Assembly: GCA_023133595.1 (NCBI GenBank)
Contig: JAGLWF010000001.1
Location: 97,693 to 161,692, forward strand
Source: Nanobdellota archaeon
GTDB lineage: Archaea > Nanobdellota > Nanobdellia > Woesearchaeales > WJKV01
Length of the DNA: 64,000 nucleotides
Reading direction: 5' to 3'
In this document: positions 35,147-44,097 of the stretch, one piece after another
How the letters are laid out: the number at the start of each line of letters is the position of its first letter
Position numbering within the stretch: position 1 is the first letter of the stretch
The notes under the pieces: model-generated
Databases searched by the model: none
Seen by the model: the letters and a program-made list of their open reading frames with translations, nothing else
What the model was told of the DNA's origin: nothing
Program-made: the position numbers and the translations under genes

Positions 35147-36541
35147 ATGAAAGTGTTGCTATTAAAGCCATACAGCGAATCTCATTATTTTGTATCTCCT
35201 GTGGGATTGGGATATCTTGTTTCTGCTTTAAGAAAGCATGATATTGATGTCGAGCTTATAGATGGAGTAAAAGATCAGTTTACTGTCAGACGGATGAAGG
35301 AAAAGATTAAAAAAAATCCTCCGGATGTCATCGGAATCAGTTTTTTCTCATCTGATTTTTCTGTTATCAAAGAATATGTAAATGCTATCAAAGAAATAAA
35401 CAAAGAGATATTAGTTATACTCGGCGGACCGCATGTTGCTGGAGTGAAAAAACAGATATTTGAAGATTTTAATAATATTGATTTTGCTTTTGCTGGCGAA
35501 GCTGAGACGCATTTTCCACTTTTCCTGAAAAAGATACAGAATAACGAGGATTATACTGACACACCAGGCCTGATCTGGAAAGACAGAGACCAGATCAAGA
35601 TGAATCCATCCTATTTCGAAGAAGATCTTGACAAGATAGGGTTGCCTGCTTGGGATCTTATGGATCCAAGGACATATCCTAAAGCTCCGCAAGGCGCTGT
35701 TTTTAGAAACTGGCCAATCGGATCTATAGTGACATCACGAGGGTGTCCTTATCAATGTACCTTTTGCGCTGGAAAGCTTACAACAGGCCAACGTATTCGG
35801 AAAAGAAGCATTGAAAATATTATGGAAGAGATAGAACTGCTCTACAACAAATATGGTGTAAGAGAGATACATATTATTGACGATACTTTTACTTCTAACA
35901 AAGAGCTTGTAAAAGGTTTCTGTGCTGGCTTAAAAGAAAGAGATTTCAAGATTTCTCTTACTTTTCCAAACGGCGTGAGATTGAATTCTCTTGATGAAGA
36001 GATGCTCACCCTGCTGAAAGAAGCAGGATGTTATGCAATGTCTGTAGGGATAGAATCAGGAAACCAGAAGATATTGAATGATATGCAAAAAGGCCTGACT
36101 TTAGAGATAATTGAAGAAAAGATCAAGTTGATAAATAAATTCAATATCGACATAAACGGTTTTTTCATTGTCGGATATCCAACTGAGACAAAAGAGACTA
36201 TCATGGACACTATAAAGTTTGCAAGAAAACTTCCGATAAAAAGAGCGCACTTCAGTACATTTCTTCCACTGCCTGGAACAAAAGCAACAGCACTAGCATT
36301 AGAACTCGGCCTGCTGCCGAAAGTGGATATGGACAAACTGCTCTATACAGATGCTCCATGTCCTCCAAAAGGATTGACATCCGAAGATCTAAAGAGATTC
36401 CAGAGAAAAGCATTCTTCTGGTTTTATATCAGGCCTAAGCATATGATTGCTTTATTGATAGAAATAAAATCCTGGGCGCACTTCAAATCTCTGTCAAAAA
36501 GAGCATGGGACTATGGAATCAAAAGAGTAAAATACCCATGA
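35147..36541 (+). CDS. B12-binding radical SAM protein
   Basis: The 464-residue protein has an N-terminal B12-binding-type domain (MKVLLLKPYSESHYFVSPVG, IGISFFSSDFSVIKEY, VILGGPHVAGVKK). Its radical SAM core carries SRGCPYQCTFC near 200, then IIDDTFTSNKELV and YAMSVGIESGNQKILND. A helical tail of about 70 residues follows. The plan is the same as the genes at 10502 and 24368. A TATA box TTTATAAATT (35115-35124) lies upstream. The TGA stop directly abuts the stop of the convergent GT-C-like gene. The substrate is unknown. Confidence 0.87.
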   Translation: MKVLLLKPYSESHYFVSPVGLGYLVSALRKHDIDVELIDGVKDQFTVRRMKEKIKKNPPDVIGISFFSSDFSVIKEYVNAIKEINKEILVILGGPHVAGVKKQIFEDFNNIDFAFAGEAETHFPLFLKKIQNNEDYTDTPGLIWKDRDQIKMNPSYFEEDLDKIGLPAWDLMDPRTYPKAPQGAVFRNWPIGSIVTSRGCPYQCTFCAGKLTTGQRIRKRSIENIMEEIELLYNKYGVREIHIIDDTFTSNKELVKGFCAGLKERDFKISLTFPNGVRLNSLDEEMLTLLKEAGCYAMSVGIESGNQKILNDMQKGLTLEIIEEKIKLINKFNIDINGFFIVGYPTETKETIMDTIKFARKLPIKRAHFSTFLPLPGTKATALALELGLLPKVDMDKLLYTDAPCPPKGLTSEDLKRFQRKAFFWFYIRPKHMIALLIEIKSWAHFKSLSKRAWDYGIKRVKYP

Positions 36542-38302
36542 TTAATTTAATTCTACTTTAGATAATTCCGAGAATGATTGATTATTGATTGTGAACTTTC
36601 TTTCTGAAACTAGAAGATCCTTGAATTCCTGCCTGATTTCTTGAGGCGGGATGATGATAAGATCATAAGTGTTTCCTCTTTCAGCTGGAATCGCTGGATC
36701 CCATGGCGCGTGAACAATTTGATATGAAACCTCATACTTTTCTAGATAATCCTGAAATTCCAATCGTGTTTTCATAGGCGCTGTCATTAGATGCTGGTCC
36801 ATATAGAAATGAGTGACCTTGTACTTCTTCAGCAATTCTTTCGACTTCTCAATATCATTTCCGTACATGATGACAGCAGCATCTGCGATTCTCTCGCTGA
36901 TATCAACAAAATAACTGGCGTGCGTTCTTCTTGTCAGCATCTGTTTTCGCGCTGATAACACTGCTAGTGCAAATCCAGATTCGTCATTAGCAAGAATAAC
37001 ATCATCCTTATCAAGATTCTGCAATAAATAATCTCGAATATTGTACATCTCCTGTGTCGCAGGATCCCATTGTCTTCCAAATTGCACCCATCTGTCATTG
37101 TTATAAGCCTTATAACTGGCGTAAGCTGTCGGCAATAACAATACAATCAAGATTATCCCTATGTATACTTTTATGTTTAGTGATTTTTTAAAGTGGAGAT
37201 AGATATACCTAAACCCAAATACTATAAAGATTCCTGTGAACATAATAAAGAGCGGTAATTTTTCAGGAAGGAATGATATATCAAACAGCGGCCGGGTGAT
37301 AAGATGATGTTCTACAGTGAGGAGATTCGCAATGAACCATAGAAGTATAAATCCTGTTGTTTTTCTTTTCCATTTCAAAATACAGAAGAGAAGACCGAGA
37401 ATTCCAGCAAGACCAAAAATATATGCTCCAAAGCCATTAAATCCCATGAACAAAGTATTCTTGACCCCAGTGAAGAGCCATCCCAGACCCAAAAGATCTA
37501 TTTTTGTATCCCCATACTCTGTAACAGGGTTTGGCCTGTCTGTTCCATATCTCAAGAGAATCGGACTGAAAAAGACCAGTGCAATTACTAAGATGACGAT
37601 TGCAAAAACAAGATATTTCTTGATAAAATGTTTTGTGTTCTTAAGGACTGCTTTTGCCCATCCATCTTTGCTGTCTCTGTGTATATGATGGATCCATAAT
37701 AATATTATTCCAATTCCAAAGATCCCCAGTCCTGCAACAAATTTCCCTCCTTGTACCAGGACTGTTATACCTAAAAAAAATCCTGCAAGAAGCTGATATT
37801 TGAACTTAAGGAATTTCTCGTATTTGAGCCAGAACAACAAGAATAATGGTATTGTGACAAGTACTGCGACAGAAGTGCTTTTCGGCTCTGGAAATAAACT
37901 ATAGCCTGCAATGATGATGCTTGCGTAGAGCAGTGCCCAACTGTCATCATCAAATATTTCCCTGCCAAACAGATAAAATACAATGCCTGCTGCAAAAGTA
38001 AAAAATGGAACTGAAAATAAATAAACAGCATTGACAGACCAACCCGTGAGCAGCACAATCAGACCCAAAATCGTCGGCCACAAATAGCCATAATATTGCA
38101 ATTCGTCAAGATAGAATAGGCTACTCAAAGGCGAATATCCTGTAACAACATTCTGTACAAAACCTCTATCACGGTAGAAATCTCCGCCAAAAATCGGGCT
38201 CGGAAGATGTTTGAATTGCGAATATGTGTTGACCTGTATAAGCACGACAAGTACGAGAATTAGAAGTAAAATCCATGTTTGCCATGAAAATTTAAGTTTC
38301 AT
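36542..38302 (-). CDS. Polytopic membrane protein, GT-C-like, translationally coupled to STT3
   Basis: The 586-residue protein has about a dozen hydrophobic segments in residues 8-400 and a soluble C-terminal domain of about 185 residues. The first external loop contains SPIFGGDFYRDRGF, with two acidic residues in the GT-C position, then LDELQYYGYLWP. LAGFFLGITVLVQGGKFVAG resembles the GT39 middle region. The start overlaps the STT3 gene by 11 nt, so it is made together with the oligosaccharyltransferase. It may transfer a sugar to the lipid-linked glycan that STT3 uses, or to glycoproteins. This is inference from position. Confidence 0.7.
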   Translation of the reverse strand: MKLKFSWQTWILLLILVLVVLIQVNTYSQFKHLPSPIFGGDFYRDRGFVQNVVTGYSPLSSLFYLDELQYYGYLWPTILGLIVLLTGWSVNAVYLFSVPFFTFAAGIVFYLFGREIFDDDSWALLYASIIIAGYSLFPEPKSTSVAVLVTIPLFLLFWLKYEKFLKFKYQLLAGFFLGITVLVQGGKFVAGLGIFGIGIILLWIHHIHRDSKDGWAKAVLKNTKHFIKKYLVFAIVILVIALVFFSPILLRYGTDRPNPVTEYGDTKIDLLGLGWLFTGVKNTLFMGFNGFGAYIFGLAGILGLLFCILKWKRKTTGFILLWFIANLLTVEHHLITRPLFDISFLPEKLPLFIMFTGIFIVFGFRYIYLHFKKSLNIKVYIGIILIVLLLPTAYASYKAYNNDRWVQFGRQWDPATQEMYNIRDYLLQNLDKDDVILANDESGFALAVLSARKQMLTRRTHASYFVDISERIADAAVIMYGNDIEKSKELLKKYKVTHFYMDQHLMTAPMKTRLEFQDYLEKYEVSYQIVHAPWDPAIPAERGNTYDLIIIPPQEIRQEFKDLLVSERKFTINNQSFSELSKVELN

Positions 38303-41300
38303 CTAATCTCGCACCTTTGTCTTCAAGATAGATTATATGGTAGCCAAACTGGCTCTTTATTGGCTTTGAGATTTTTCCTTTGCTTAGGTTGAATGCAACT
38401 TCTTCAAATTCAGGGGTAAAACGGCCTCGTGTGACCCATCCCAGATCCCCGCCATTCTCTGCAGAGCCGGGATCATTTGAATATTTTTTTGCAAGCTCTG
38501 CAAAATTACTTCGTGTCGCATTTCTTCTGATTTCATTTACAAGTACTTTTGTTTCCTGTTCTGTCCTATTATCCGGACAATTAGTATCATTTACACTACA
38601 TACCAAAATATGTCTAACATGTATTCTATCATCAGTATAAATATTTGTCTTGCTTTTCCCTTCCCAGTCTATCTTATAGACATAGATATCAAGTCCTGTG
38701 ACAGTAACTGTATGCTTGACCAAATCAAAGTATTTCATACCATGTCCGCCAGTGAAAAATAATCTCAGAAACATGCTATTCGCGTGCAACGGATCTGTCA
38801 AAAGGCTTTGGAAATTTCCATCTGAATCCGGACCTAGGACAATACTGAAACCAAATGTGGCATTTTCAATCTCATATTCTTTGGTTCCTTCAGAATCCAT
38901 CAAAACTATTGAATGAGGGGTCTGAGTTTCTTGTCCAACTATTTGATTATTTCTTCTGTCACGGACATAGATCTTTAATTTTGATTCTTCAACATCTTTC
39001 AAGTCAAAGATTCCGGATTCCAGAACTATATCCTGGATATTATTTCTCTGCAGGATAAGGTTATAATTGCATAGAACTGTATCATTGATTGGTGCATTGC
39101 ATCCCACCCAATCTGAAGTCATATAGCCTGGCCACGGACTGACCCATTGATCTGCATCTGTTGATTGGATTTGATAATATAATTCGCTTGCTTGTTCTTC
39201 TGATTTATTGAATCTCGTTTGAAGCAATTCAATTCCTTCTGCCCGTTTCATATTTTTGACAGCCTGGTACATTTGAGCTTTATAGAAGTCCCAGCTTCCA
39301 AAGTGCCCCCAGACTCCGGATTTTCCGATCATGTCTTCAGATGCGATAAAGAAATTTTCTGGTGGATCACAATGTGTCTTCTCTAGTATAATTTGGATCT
39401 TTTCTTCATTTAATCCGTGTTCTTCAAGAATATCCTTTGCGTCTTCTTCATTCACTTTTATTATTTCATTCAAAATATCCACAGATGTCGGAGTATCCTT
39501 AATTACTTCATCCAATTCCTCAAATGCGTCGTTGGCACTACAATCAAGCATGCGCAGGATGCCTGCTGCTAACTCTTCGTCATCTGTGAGAAGAGTCTTT
39601 CCAATCCAATGAGCTTGCGGCATGTTCTGGGAAGCTCCATCAAATGTAACTGCCCTATCAGCTATTGCCTTAAACCAATGACCAAAGTCCCACCAGCTAT
39701 TGATTATTGCATCTTCTTCTGAATTATCTTTGATATATTCAAGTGCGTCCCACCAAGCATCTGTTGAAGTCGGAATCTCGTTCAGTGCTGTATTGAATGC
39801 ACGGCACATAAAACCATTTTTGAAAATAAACGGGCATTCTGTTGGTCCAGCTCCGATCGTAGGGATTGCTCCGAGAATAATAAGTGCTAAAAGTATTATT
39901 ATGACTTGCACAGACCATTTTGGGATCTGAAATCCGGTATGGAACATGTCCACCAAATGTTTATACAGCAAACCTATTCCAACACCAAACGCGACTGCAA
40001 AGGCAGGAACAAGCAATAATGAAAATCTGACACCTATTTTTCCAGCATAGATCGTAGCGATGAACCATATGATCAATATAAGAGAATGTTTAATATCAAC
40101 ATTTTTGGATTCTTTAAGAAGAATAAAGAGAATACCAACTGCAATTGGAATTACTAAGAGAATGATGAACATTATAGTCTCCGGAACAATACTCAACAAC
40201 ACAAAATACCATACAAAAGATCCTACTGTAAATAAGGCTTCATAAAGTCCAAATTTTCTTGTTTTGAGTAATAGGAGTATAATCCCTAGGAGTGCGATTA
40301 GAAAAAATAATTTTCCACCCATTTGTCCAATTACTGACCCATATGAAGCTGTATTTAATTCAGCAACTGTTGTGTAGACATTCGGCCAGATTTTGTAGGA
40401 AGCTACTTCTTTTATTGCCTGAAATTCAAATGGTCCCCGGATTATGAATTTAAAGAAGTGGAAATTCTTGAATAATACTACGAATAGAAATGAACTGATA
40501 ATGAAAATTATCAAAGTATATGCATTGGTCAAAAAACTTTTATCTTTTAATAACTTTATTTTTGCTTTTATCAAATTAAAAGAGGTATAAATTAAGTACA
40601 AGATTCCTGCGATCAACAGCACGTCAAATATGAACCAGAAACCTACCCATGCAAATGCGAACAATCCAACAAAAAAACCTCCAAGCACGCTGAAAAGAAT
40701 TTTTTTCTTCAGATCCTTAGTATCAAAGGCTTCTAGAAATAACCACGTTATCATCAGCGGAAAAAATACGTTATAAGCATCAGTATCAGAAAAACCACCA
40801 GGTGTCCTTGATAGGAATGTTCCATGGACCGCCAATATTAAAGCGGCAAAAAAACCACCGACATTGCCACCTAATTTCCTTCCGATCAAGAAAGCTGGTA
40901 TGACGCATAAAGCCGAGATTATCACTGGAAGCAGAAAAAAGATACCCATAAGAGATTTATCAGAGAATGGTTTTAAGATCTTATACAGATATGCTCCGAA
41001 ATAAAAGTGAAAGCTTGGATCTATACCGGAACCTTTCGGGGCATGCATATGCATATCATATGGCTTGCCGTCACGAAGAATGTCTCCCGGATGTCCATGA
41101 TCCACAATATTTTTTGTATATCTATAATATTGATACGGATCTATTGCCATTAGATATGTTTGGCCGTCATCATCCTGCAGGCTCGAACGGAACTGTGCTG
41201 CTGTCTGCTTGATTCCTGCCTCGAGCTGGACCTTCTCTGTGGAGAGAAACTGTTCAAATCTCCTGTTCACTTCTCGGTCAATGCTCTGAGATGGCAGATT

Positions 41301-41771
41301 AGGAGATTCCATCCTCACTTGATTCGCTATCTGATTTCTGATATTACCATAGATAGTATTCCTTGCCCAATTCTCAGTGATAGGCAGATCAGCAGACATC
41401 ATCCTGAAATCTACTGCAAAATACATAGGAATTAATATTAAGATCAAAATCAAAATAAGACTGAATTTCTTTGTTGTGATAAAATTCTTGATTGATGCAA
41501 TGTCAAGATGGAGATCATCATCACTTTCTTTTGTATCCTTTTTTCCTGCTTTGCCACTTTTTCCTTTGAATAAGCCTTTAATCTTAGAAAAATCAAATGA
41601 TATCTCATCATTATCTGCGTCTTTTTTAACATCTGGTTTTTCAGAAATTTTTGGAACCTCAGGTGTGTCATCATCCTTTTTTTTCTCTTTCTTAGGCTTG
41701 CCTTTGAAAAAACCGATAATCTTTGAAAGATCTAAAGTAATCTCATCATCCGCTTTCTTATCTTCTTCCAT
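38292..41771 (-). CDS. aglB: Oligosaccharyltransferase STT3/AglB with C-terminal parvulin (PpiC) domain
   Basis: The 1159-residue protein moves a lipid-linked glycan to Asn in N-x-S/T outside the cell. Its cytosolic N-terminus (1-105) holds three copies of a D-E-I-x-x-D-x-S-K-I type motif, which is unusual. About 13 TM segments follow from residue 106. Acidic motifs are DPYQYYRYTKN near 211 and GFSDTDAYN near 327; the EL5 glutamate is in SIVPETIMF near 530; the catalytic WWDFGHW lies near 692, and EDMIGKSGVWGHF near 813 looks like the DK-type region. At 1048-1152 is a complete parvulin domain: HVRHILVC, FAELAKKYSNDPGSAENGGDLG, and SQFGYHIIYLED at the C-terminus. Several N-x-S/T sequons lie in the tail. 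It heads an operon with the GT-C-like gene. Confidence 0.93.
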   Translation of the reverse strand: MEEDKKADDEITLDLSKIIGFFKGKPKKEKKKDDDTPEVPKISEKPDVKKDADNDEISFDFSKIKGLFKGKSGKAGKKDTKESDDDLHLDIASIKNFITTKKFSLILILILILIPMYFAVDFRMMSADLPITENWARNTIYGNIRNQIANQVRMESPNLPSQSIDREVNRRFEQFLSTEKVQLEAGIKQTAAQFRSSLQDDDGQTYLMAIDPYQYYRYTKNIVDHGHPGDILRDGKPYDMHMHAPKGSGIDPSFHFYFGAYLYKILKPFSDKSLMGIFFLLPVIISALCVIPAFLIGRKLGGNVGGFFAALILAVHGTFLSRTPGGFSDTDAYNVFFPLMITWLFLEAFDTKDLKKKILFSVLGGFFVGLFAFAWVGFWFIFDVLLIAGILYLIYTSFNLIKAKIKLLKDKSFLTNAYTLIIFIISSFLFVVLFKNFHFFKFIIRGPFEFQAIKEVASYKIWPNVYTTVAELNTASYGSVIGQMGGKLFFLIALLGIILLLLKTRKFGLYEALFTVGSFVWYFVLLSIVPETIMFIILLVIPIAVGILFILLKESKNVDIKHSLILIIWFIATIYAGKIGVRFSLLLVPAFAVAFGVGIGLLYKHLVDMFHTGFQIPKWSVQVIIILLALIILGAIPTIGAGPTECPFIFKNGFMCRAFNTALNEIPTSTDAWWDALEYIKDNSEEDAIINSWWDFGHWFKAIADRAVTFDGASQNMPQAHWIGKTLLTDDEELAAGILRMLDCSANDAFEELDEVIKDTPTSVDILNEIIKVNEEDAKDILEEHGLNEEKIQIILEKTHCDPPENFFIASEDMIGKSGVWGHFGSWDFYKAQMYQAVKNMKRAEGIELLQTRFNKSEEQASELYYQIQSTDADQWVSPWPGYMTSDWVGCNAPINDTVLCNYNLILQRNNIQDIVLESGIFDLKDVEESKLKIYVRDRRNNQIVGQETQTPHSIVLMDSEGTKEYEIENATFGFSIVLGPDSDGNFQSLLTDPLHANSMFLRLFFTGGHGMKYFDLVKHTVTVTGLDIYVYKIDWEGKSKTNIYTDDRIHVRHILVCSVNDTNCPDNRTEQETKVLVNEIRRNATRSNFAELAKKYSNDPGSAENGGDLGWVTRGRFTPEFEEVAFNLSKGKISKPIKSQFGYHIIYLEDKGARLDET
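41450..41771 (-). repeat. Triplicated motif in the STT3 N-terminus
   Basis: Three units are spaced about 35-50 residues apart: EITLDLSKIIGFFKGKPKK, EISFDFSKIKGLFKGKSGK and, weaker, LHLDIASIKNFITTKK. Between them are charged Lys/Asp/Glu-rich linkers. Each unit is a short amphipathic stretch followed by lysines, suited to lie on the cytosolic membrane face or bind a partner. No repeat family is recognised. Confidence 0.8.
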
Positions 41772-41814
41772 TAAAATACCCCAACTAATGCTCTTCTAAA
41801 AAAGATAGGCAATT

Positions 41815-41851
41815 TATAAAGGTTATGATTACTTAAAAAGCAACCTTTATA
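41815..41851. promoter_or_regulatory. Palindromic divergent promoters of STT3 and the 41877 gene
   Basis: TATAAAGGTT (41815-41824) and AACCTTTATA (41842-41851) form a perfect 10-bp inverted repeat with a 17-bp spacer. Read outward, each arm is a BRE plus TATA box (AACCTTTATA). The plus box is 27-30 nt before the ATG at 41877, a leaderless start. The minus box is about 45 nt before the STT3 ATG, giving a short leader with GGGG. Confidence 0.72.
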
Positions 41852-41876
41852 TACCTTGTCTTTTTCAATTTCCTCT

Positions 41877-42464
41877 ATGCCTGCAATAACATCTCGAAGA
41901 ATCGGTGTGAAAAAAAAGGATCGAAAGTTTCTATTATCCGGCTTTATTGTTTTTCTTATGGTACTCAGTGTCTTGGGTTATGCTGCTTACAGTGGAGATG
42001 GAGAATCCTATAATGGACATACCTTTGAGTTCAGAGAAAGCTACTGGAATACAAAGATAGACAAGACTTTGTTCCAGTTCCATTTTCTACCGGATGCAGT
42101 CAAGACTATTGAACTTTTAGGTAATCTAAGATATGAAGAATATTTTTTAGTGCACGATTCAAGTATCAATCTCAGCGCACAGGAGTCTTCAGCAATATAT
42201 CTTGTAAAATATGAACTCTATCTTCAGATGACAGAGAAATTAGGCATACCAGTGGAGCTCGCAACATCCAATCCAACAAATACCAGCACAATGCCAATCT
42301 CATGCACAGACGCAACTCTGTTTATCGGGGTCATAGAATACAGCTATGGGAATGAAACTAAAATAATTAATGAAAACAACTGTATTAAAGTTATTGCTGA
42401 ATCTGATTCTATGCTGGTGAAAGCAAATGACAGGCTTCTATATACATTACTTGAAATTATCTAG
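41877..42464 (+). CDS. Hypothetical secreted or membrane-anchored protein
   Basis: The protein has 195 residues from the ATG at 41877. The ORF-track start at 41856 is a TTG inside the promoter. A basic head (RRIGVKKKDRK) precedes one TM at about 17-38, leaving an outward-facing domain of about 155 residues. The domain has two cysteines (ISCTDA and ENNCIKV) that could form a disulfide, and N-x-S/T sites NLS, NTS and NET. I recognise no family. It is divergent from STT3 under a matching promoter, so it may be expressed with it as a substrate or partner. The last 4 nt overlap the convergent reductase gene. Confidence 0.75.
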   Translation: MPAITSRRIGVKKKDRKFLLSGFIVFLMVLSVLGYAAYSGDGESYNGHTFEFRESYWNTKIDKTLFQFHFLPDAVKTIELLGNLRYEEYFLVHDSSINLSAQESSAIYLVKYELYLQMTEKLGIPVELATSNPTNTSTMPISCTDATLFIGVIEYSYGNETKIINENNCIKVIAESDSMLVKANDRLLYTLLEII

Positions 42465-43543
42465 AAGAAGAAACGCAACAATCTTGGTTCTTTGAATAAT
42501 ATCTTGAATACAAATTTTGTTGGAAAATCCATATCCCCATGCTTGAGCAGTGCTTTCTTGATTTTTGGTTTGTTTGCGAGTTCGAGCAAGGCGTTGTATT
42601 TTTTATCGCTTGATTTATTGAGTATTTTTCGGATCATTCTTGTTATCTTCAATTCTCTGTTCAATTTTTTCAGCTTGCTTTCATAAGATTTCTTTCTGAC
42701 AATCGAATCTGCCAATGCTTTTGCCGCCAATAATCCTGTCACTACTCCTCCTCCAGTTGTTGCCTTTACCTGCATTGCAGCATCTCCAACTAGATAGACA
42801 TTCTTTTTTTGCACTTTTTTTTCTTTATACATAGGGATTAATCCCCCTTGGTATTCAAGAATATCTAAATTAGGAAACATGGAGAGGAATTTCTTGAATT
42901 TCTTGTTTGTATTGGCTTTTGTTGCCAAACCTATTCTTGCTCTTGTCGAGGATTCTGGAACAACCCAAGCGAAAAAGTCAGGACAGATGCTTCCAAGGTA
43001 GACTTCGACATGGTCAGGATTGAACTTTCCTTTGACTCTTGCCTGTATTCCAACCAGAAAATCTCTTTTTCCAAACAATTTTGCTGATTTTGCAACTCTT
43101 GACACTGGTCCGTCTGCACCGATCAAGATGTCGCAAACAAAATTTTTGTTATTCTCGAACTTTAGTTTCAGCTTTCCATTCTTTTGTCTTGAAAAAGACT
43201 GGAAATTATGGTTGAATAATATTTTTGCTCCAGCTTTTTTAGCCTGCTGCGCAAACCATTTATCCATTTTGCATCTGTCGACAATATAAGCCTGCATCTT
43301 GTTAGTATGTAATTCAAATTTCTTATGTTTAGAATAGAATGTAGCGCCTTTTACTTTGTTTATCACAAAAGAATCAACTGGAACTATATCCTTGAGATTC
43401 TTAGAAATTATGCCTGTGCACTGTACTGGCCTGCCGATAGTGCTGTGCTCTTCAAAAATATTTACATTATATCCAGCTTTTGCTAGCAATTTTCCTACAT
43501 AGCAGCCAATAGGCCCTCCTCCAATAATAGCAATGGTCTTCAT
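42461..43543 (-). CDS. Geranylgeranyl reductase family FAD-dependent oxidoreductase
   Basis: The 360-residue protein has the FAD-binding IGGGPIGCYVGKLLA near residue 7, then the family-typical RPVQCTGIISKN near 38, DILIGADGPVSRVA near 138, FFAWVVPES near 192 (the substrate-pocket YxWxFP-like segment) and YLVGDAAMQVKATTGGGV near 250. These enzymes saturate the double bonds of archaeal isoprenoid lipids or of polyprenyl carriers. Its location beside the glycan locus makes reduction of the dolichol-type carrier possible as well. The ATG overlaps the upstream AK6-like stop by 4 nt. Confidence 0.9.
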   Translation of the reverse strand: MKTIAIIGGGPIGCYVGKLLAKAGYNVNIFEEHSTIGRPVQCTGIISKNLKDIVPVDSFVINKVKGATFYSKHKKFELHTNKMQAYIVDRCKMDKWFAQQAKKAGAKILFNHNFQSFSRQKNGKLKLKFENNKNFVCDILIGADGPVSRVAKSAKLFGKRDFLVGIQARVKGKFNPDHVEVYLGSICPDFFAWVVPESSTRARIGLATKANTNKKFKKFLSMFPNLDILEYQGGLIPMYKEKKVQKKNVYLVGDAAMQVKATTGGGVVTGLLAAKALADSIVRKKSYESKLKKLNRELKITRMIRKILNKSSDKKYNALLELANKPKIKKALLKHGDMDFPTKFVFKILFKEPRLLRFFF

Positions 43544-44007
43544 CTTTTAGTCTTTTCAGTATCCACTATCTTTACTTTATGCCCAAAAGCAATAGCATCC
43601 TGCAAGCATGATTCCATGATTTCTGCTTCCAGATTTTCATCGATCTTTCTTTTAGAATAATTTCTTTTCTGCAGCCTCCTTCTTAATTTTTTCAGGTCAA
43701 AACACCGCATCACAATGCATTTGTCCACATATCTCTTTGGAAGATAGTGCGATAGATGAGAATCGATCACAAGAGACTCTTTATTTTTCTTTGCCTCTTT
43801 TATCCTCGTGATAAGGATCTTATTGAGTTTATCGGTATTGACATCATAACATTTGTCGCCTCGATTATATTTTGCATCAACCCTTTTTTTATGTGCATCT
43901 ATAATCTTGTTTACATCAATATAAGTGTAATTTTTTTTCTTTGCAAATGATCTTGCATACGTTGTCTTTCCAGTCCCAACGCTTCCAGTAACAATGATTA
44001 TTGCCAT
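43540..44007 (-). CDS. AK6/Fap7-like adenylate kinase family protein
   Basis: The protein has 155 residues from the ATG at 44007, chosen because the TATA-like TTTAAATA box (about 44030-44039) lies 28 nt upstream; the ORF-track start is inside that promoter. It has the P-loop GSVGTGKTT near residue 7 and DSHLSHYLPKRYVDKCIVMRC, the hallmark of archaeal AK6/Fap7 NTPases, which interconvert adenine nucleotides and in eukaryotes assist uS11 during small-subunit maturation. It overlaps the reductase gene by 4 nt (ATGA), an odd pairing of ribosome-type and lipid-type functions that may just be compact packing. Confidence 0.85.
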   Translation of the reverse strand: MAIIIVTGSVGTGKTTYARSFAKKKNYTYIDVNKIIDAHKKRVDAKYNRGDKCYDVNTDKLNKILITRIKEAKKNKESLVIDSHLSHYLPKRYVDKCIVMRCFDLKKLRRRLQKRNYSKRKIDENLEAEIMESCLQDAIAFGHKVKIVDTEKTKR

Positions 44008-44097
44008 ATGAATAATTATAAAAGATGTGTATTTAAAGTTAATGGATAAACGGAAAAACATTTAAAGCTGTGGAACAATTTAGGATATAGTGGGACT

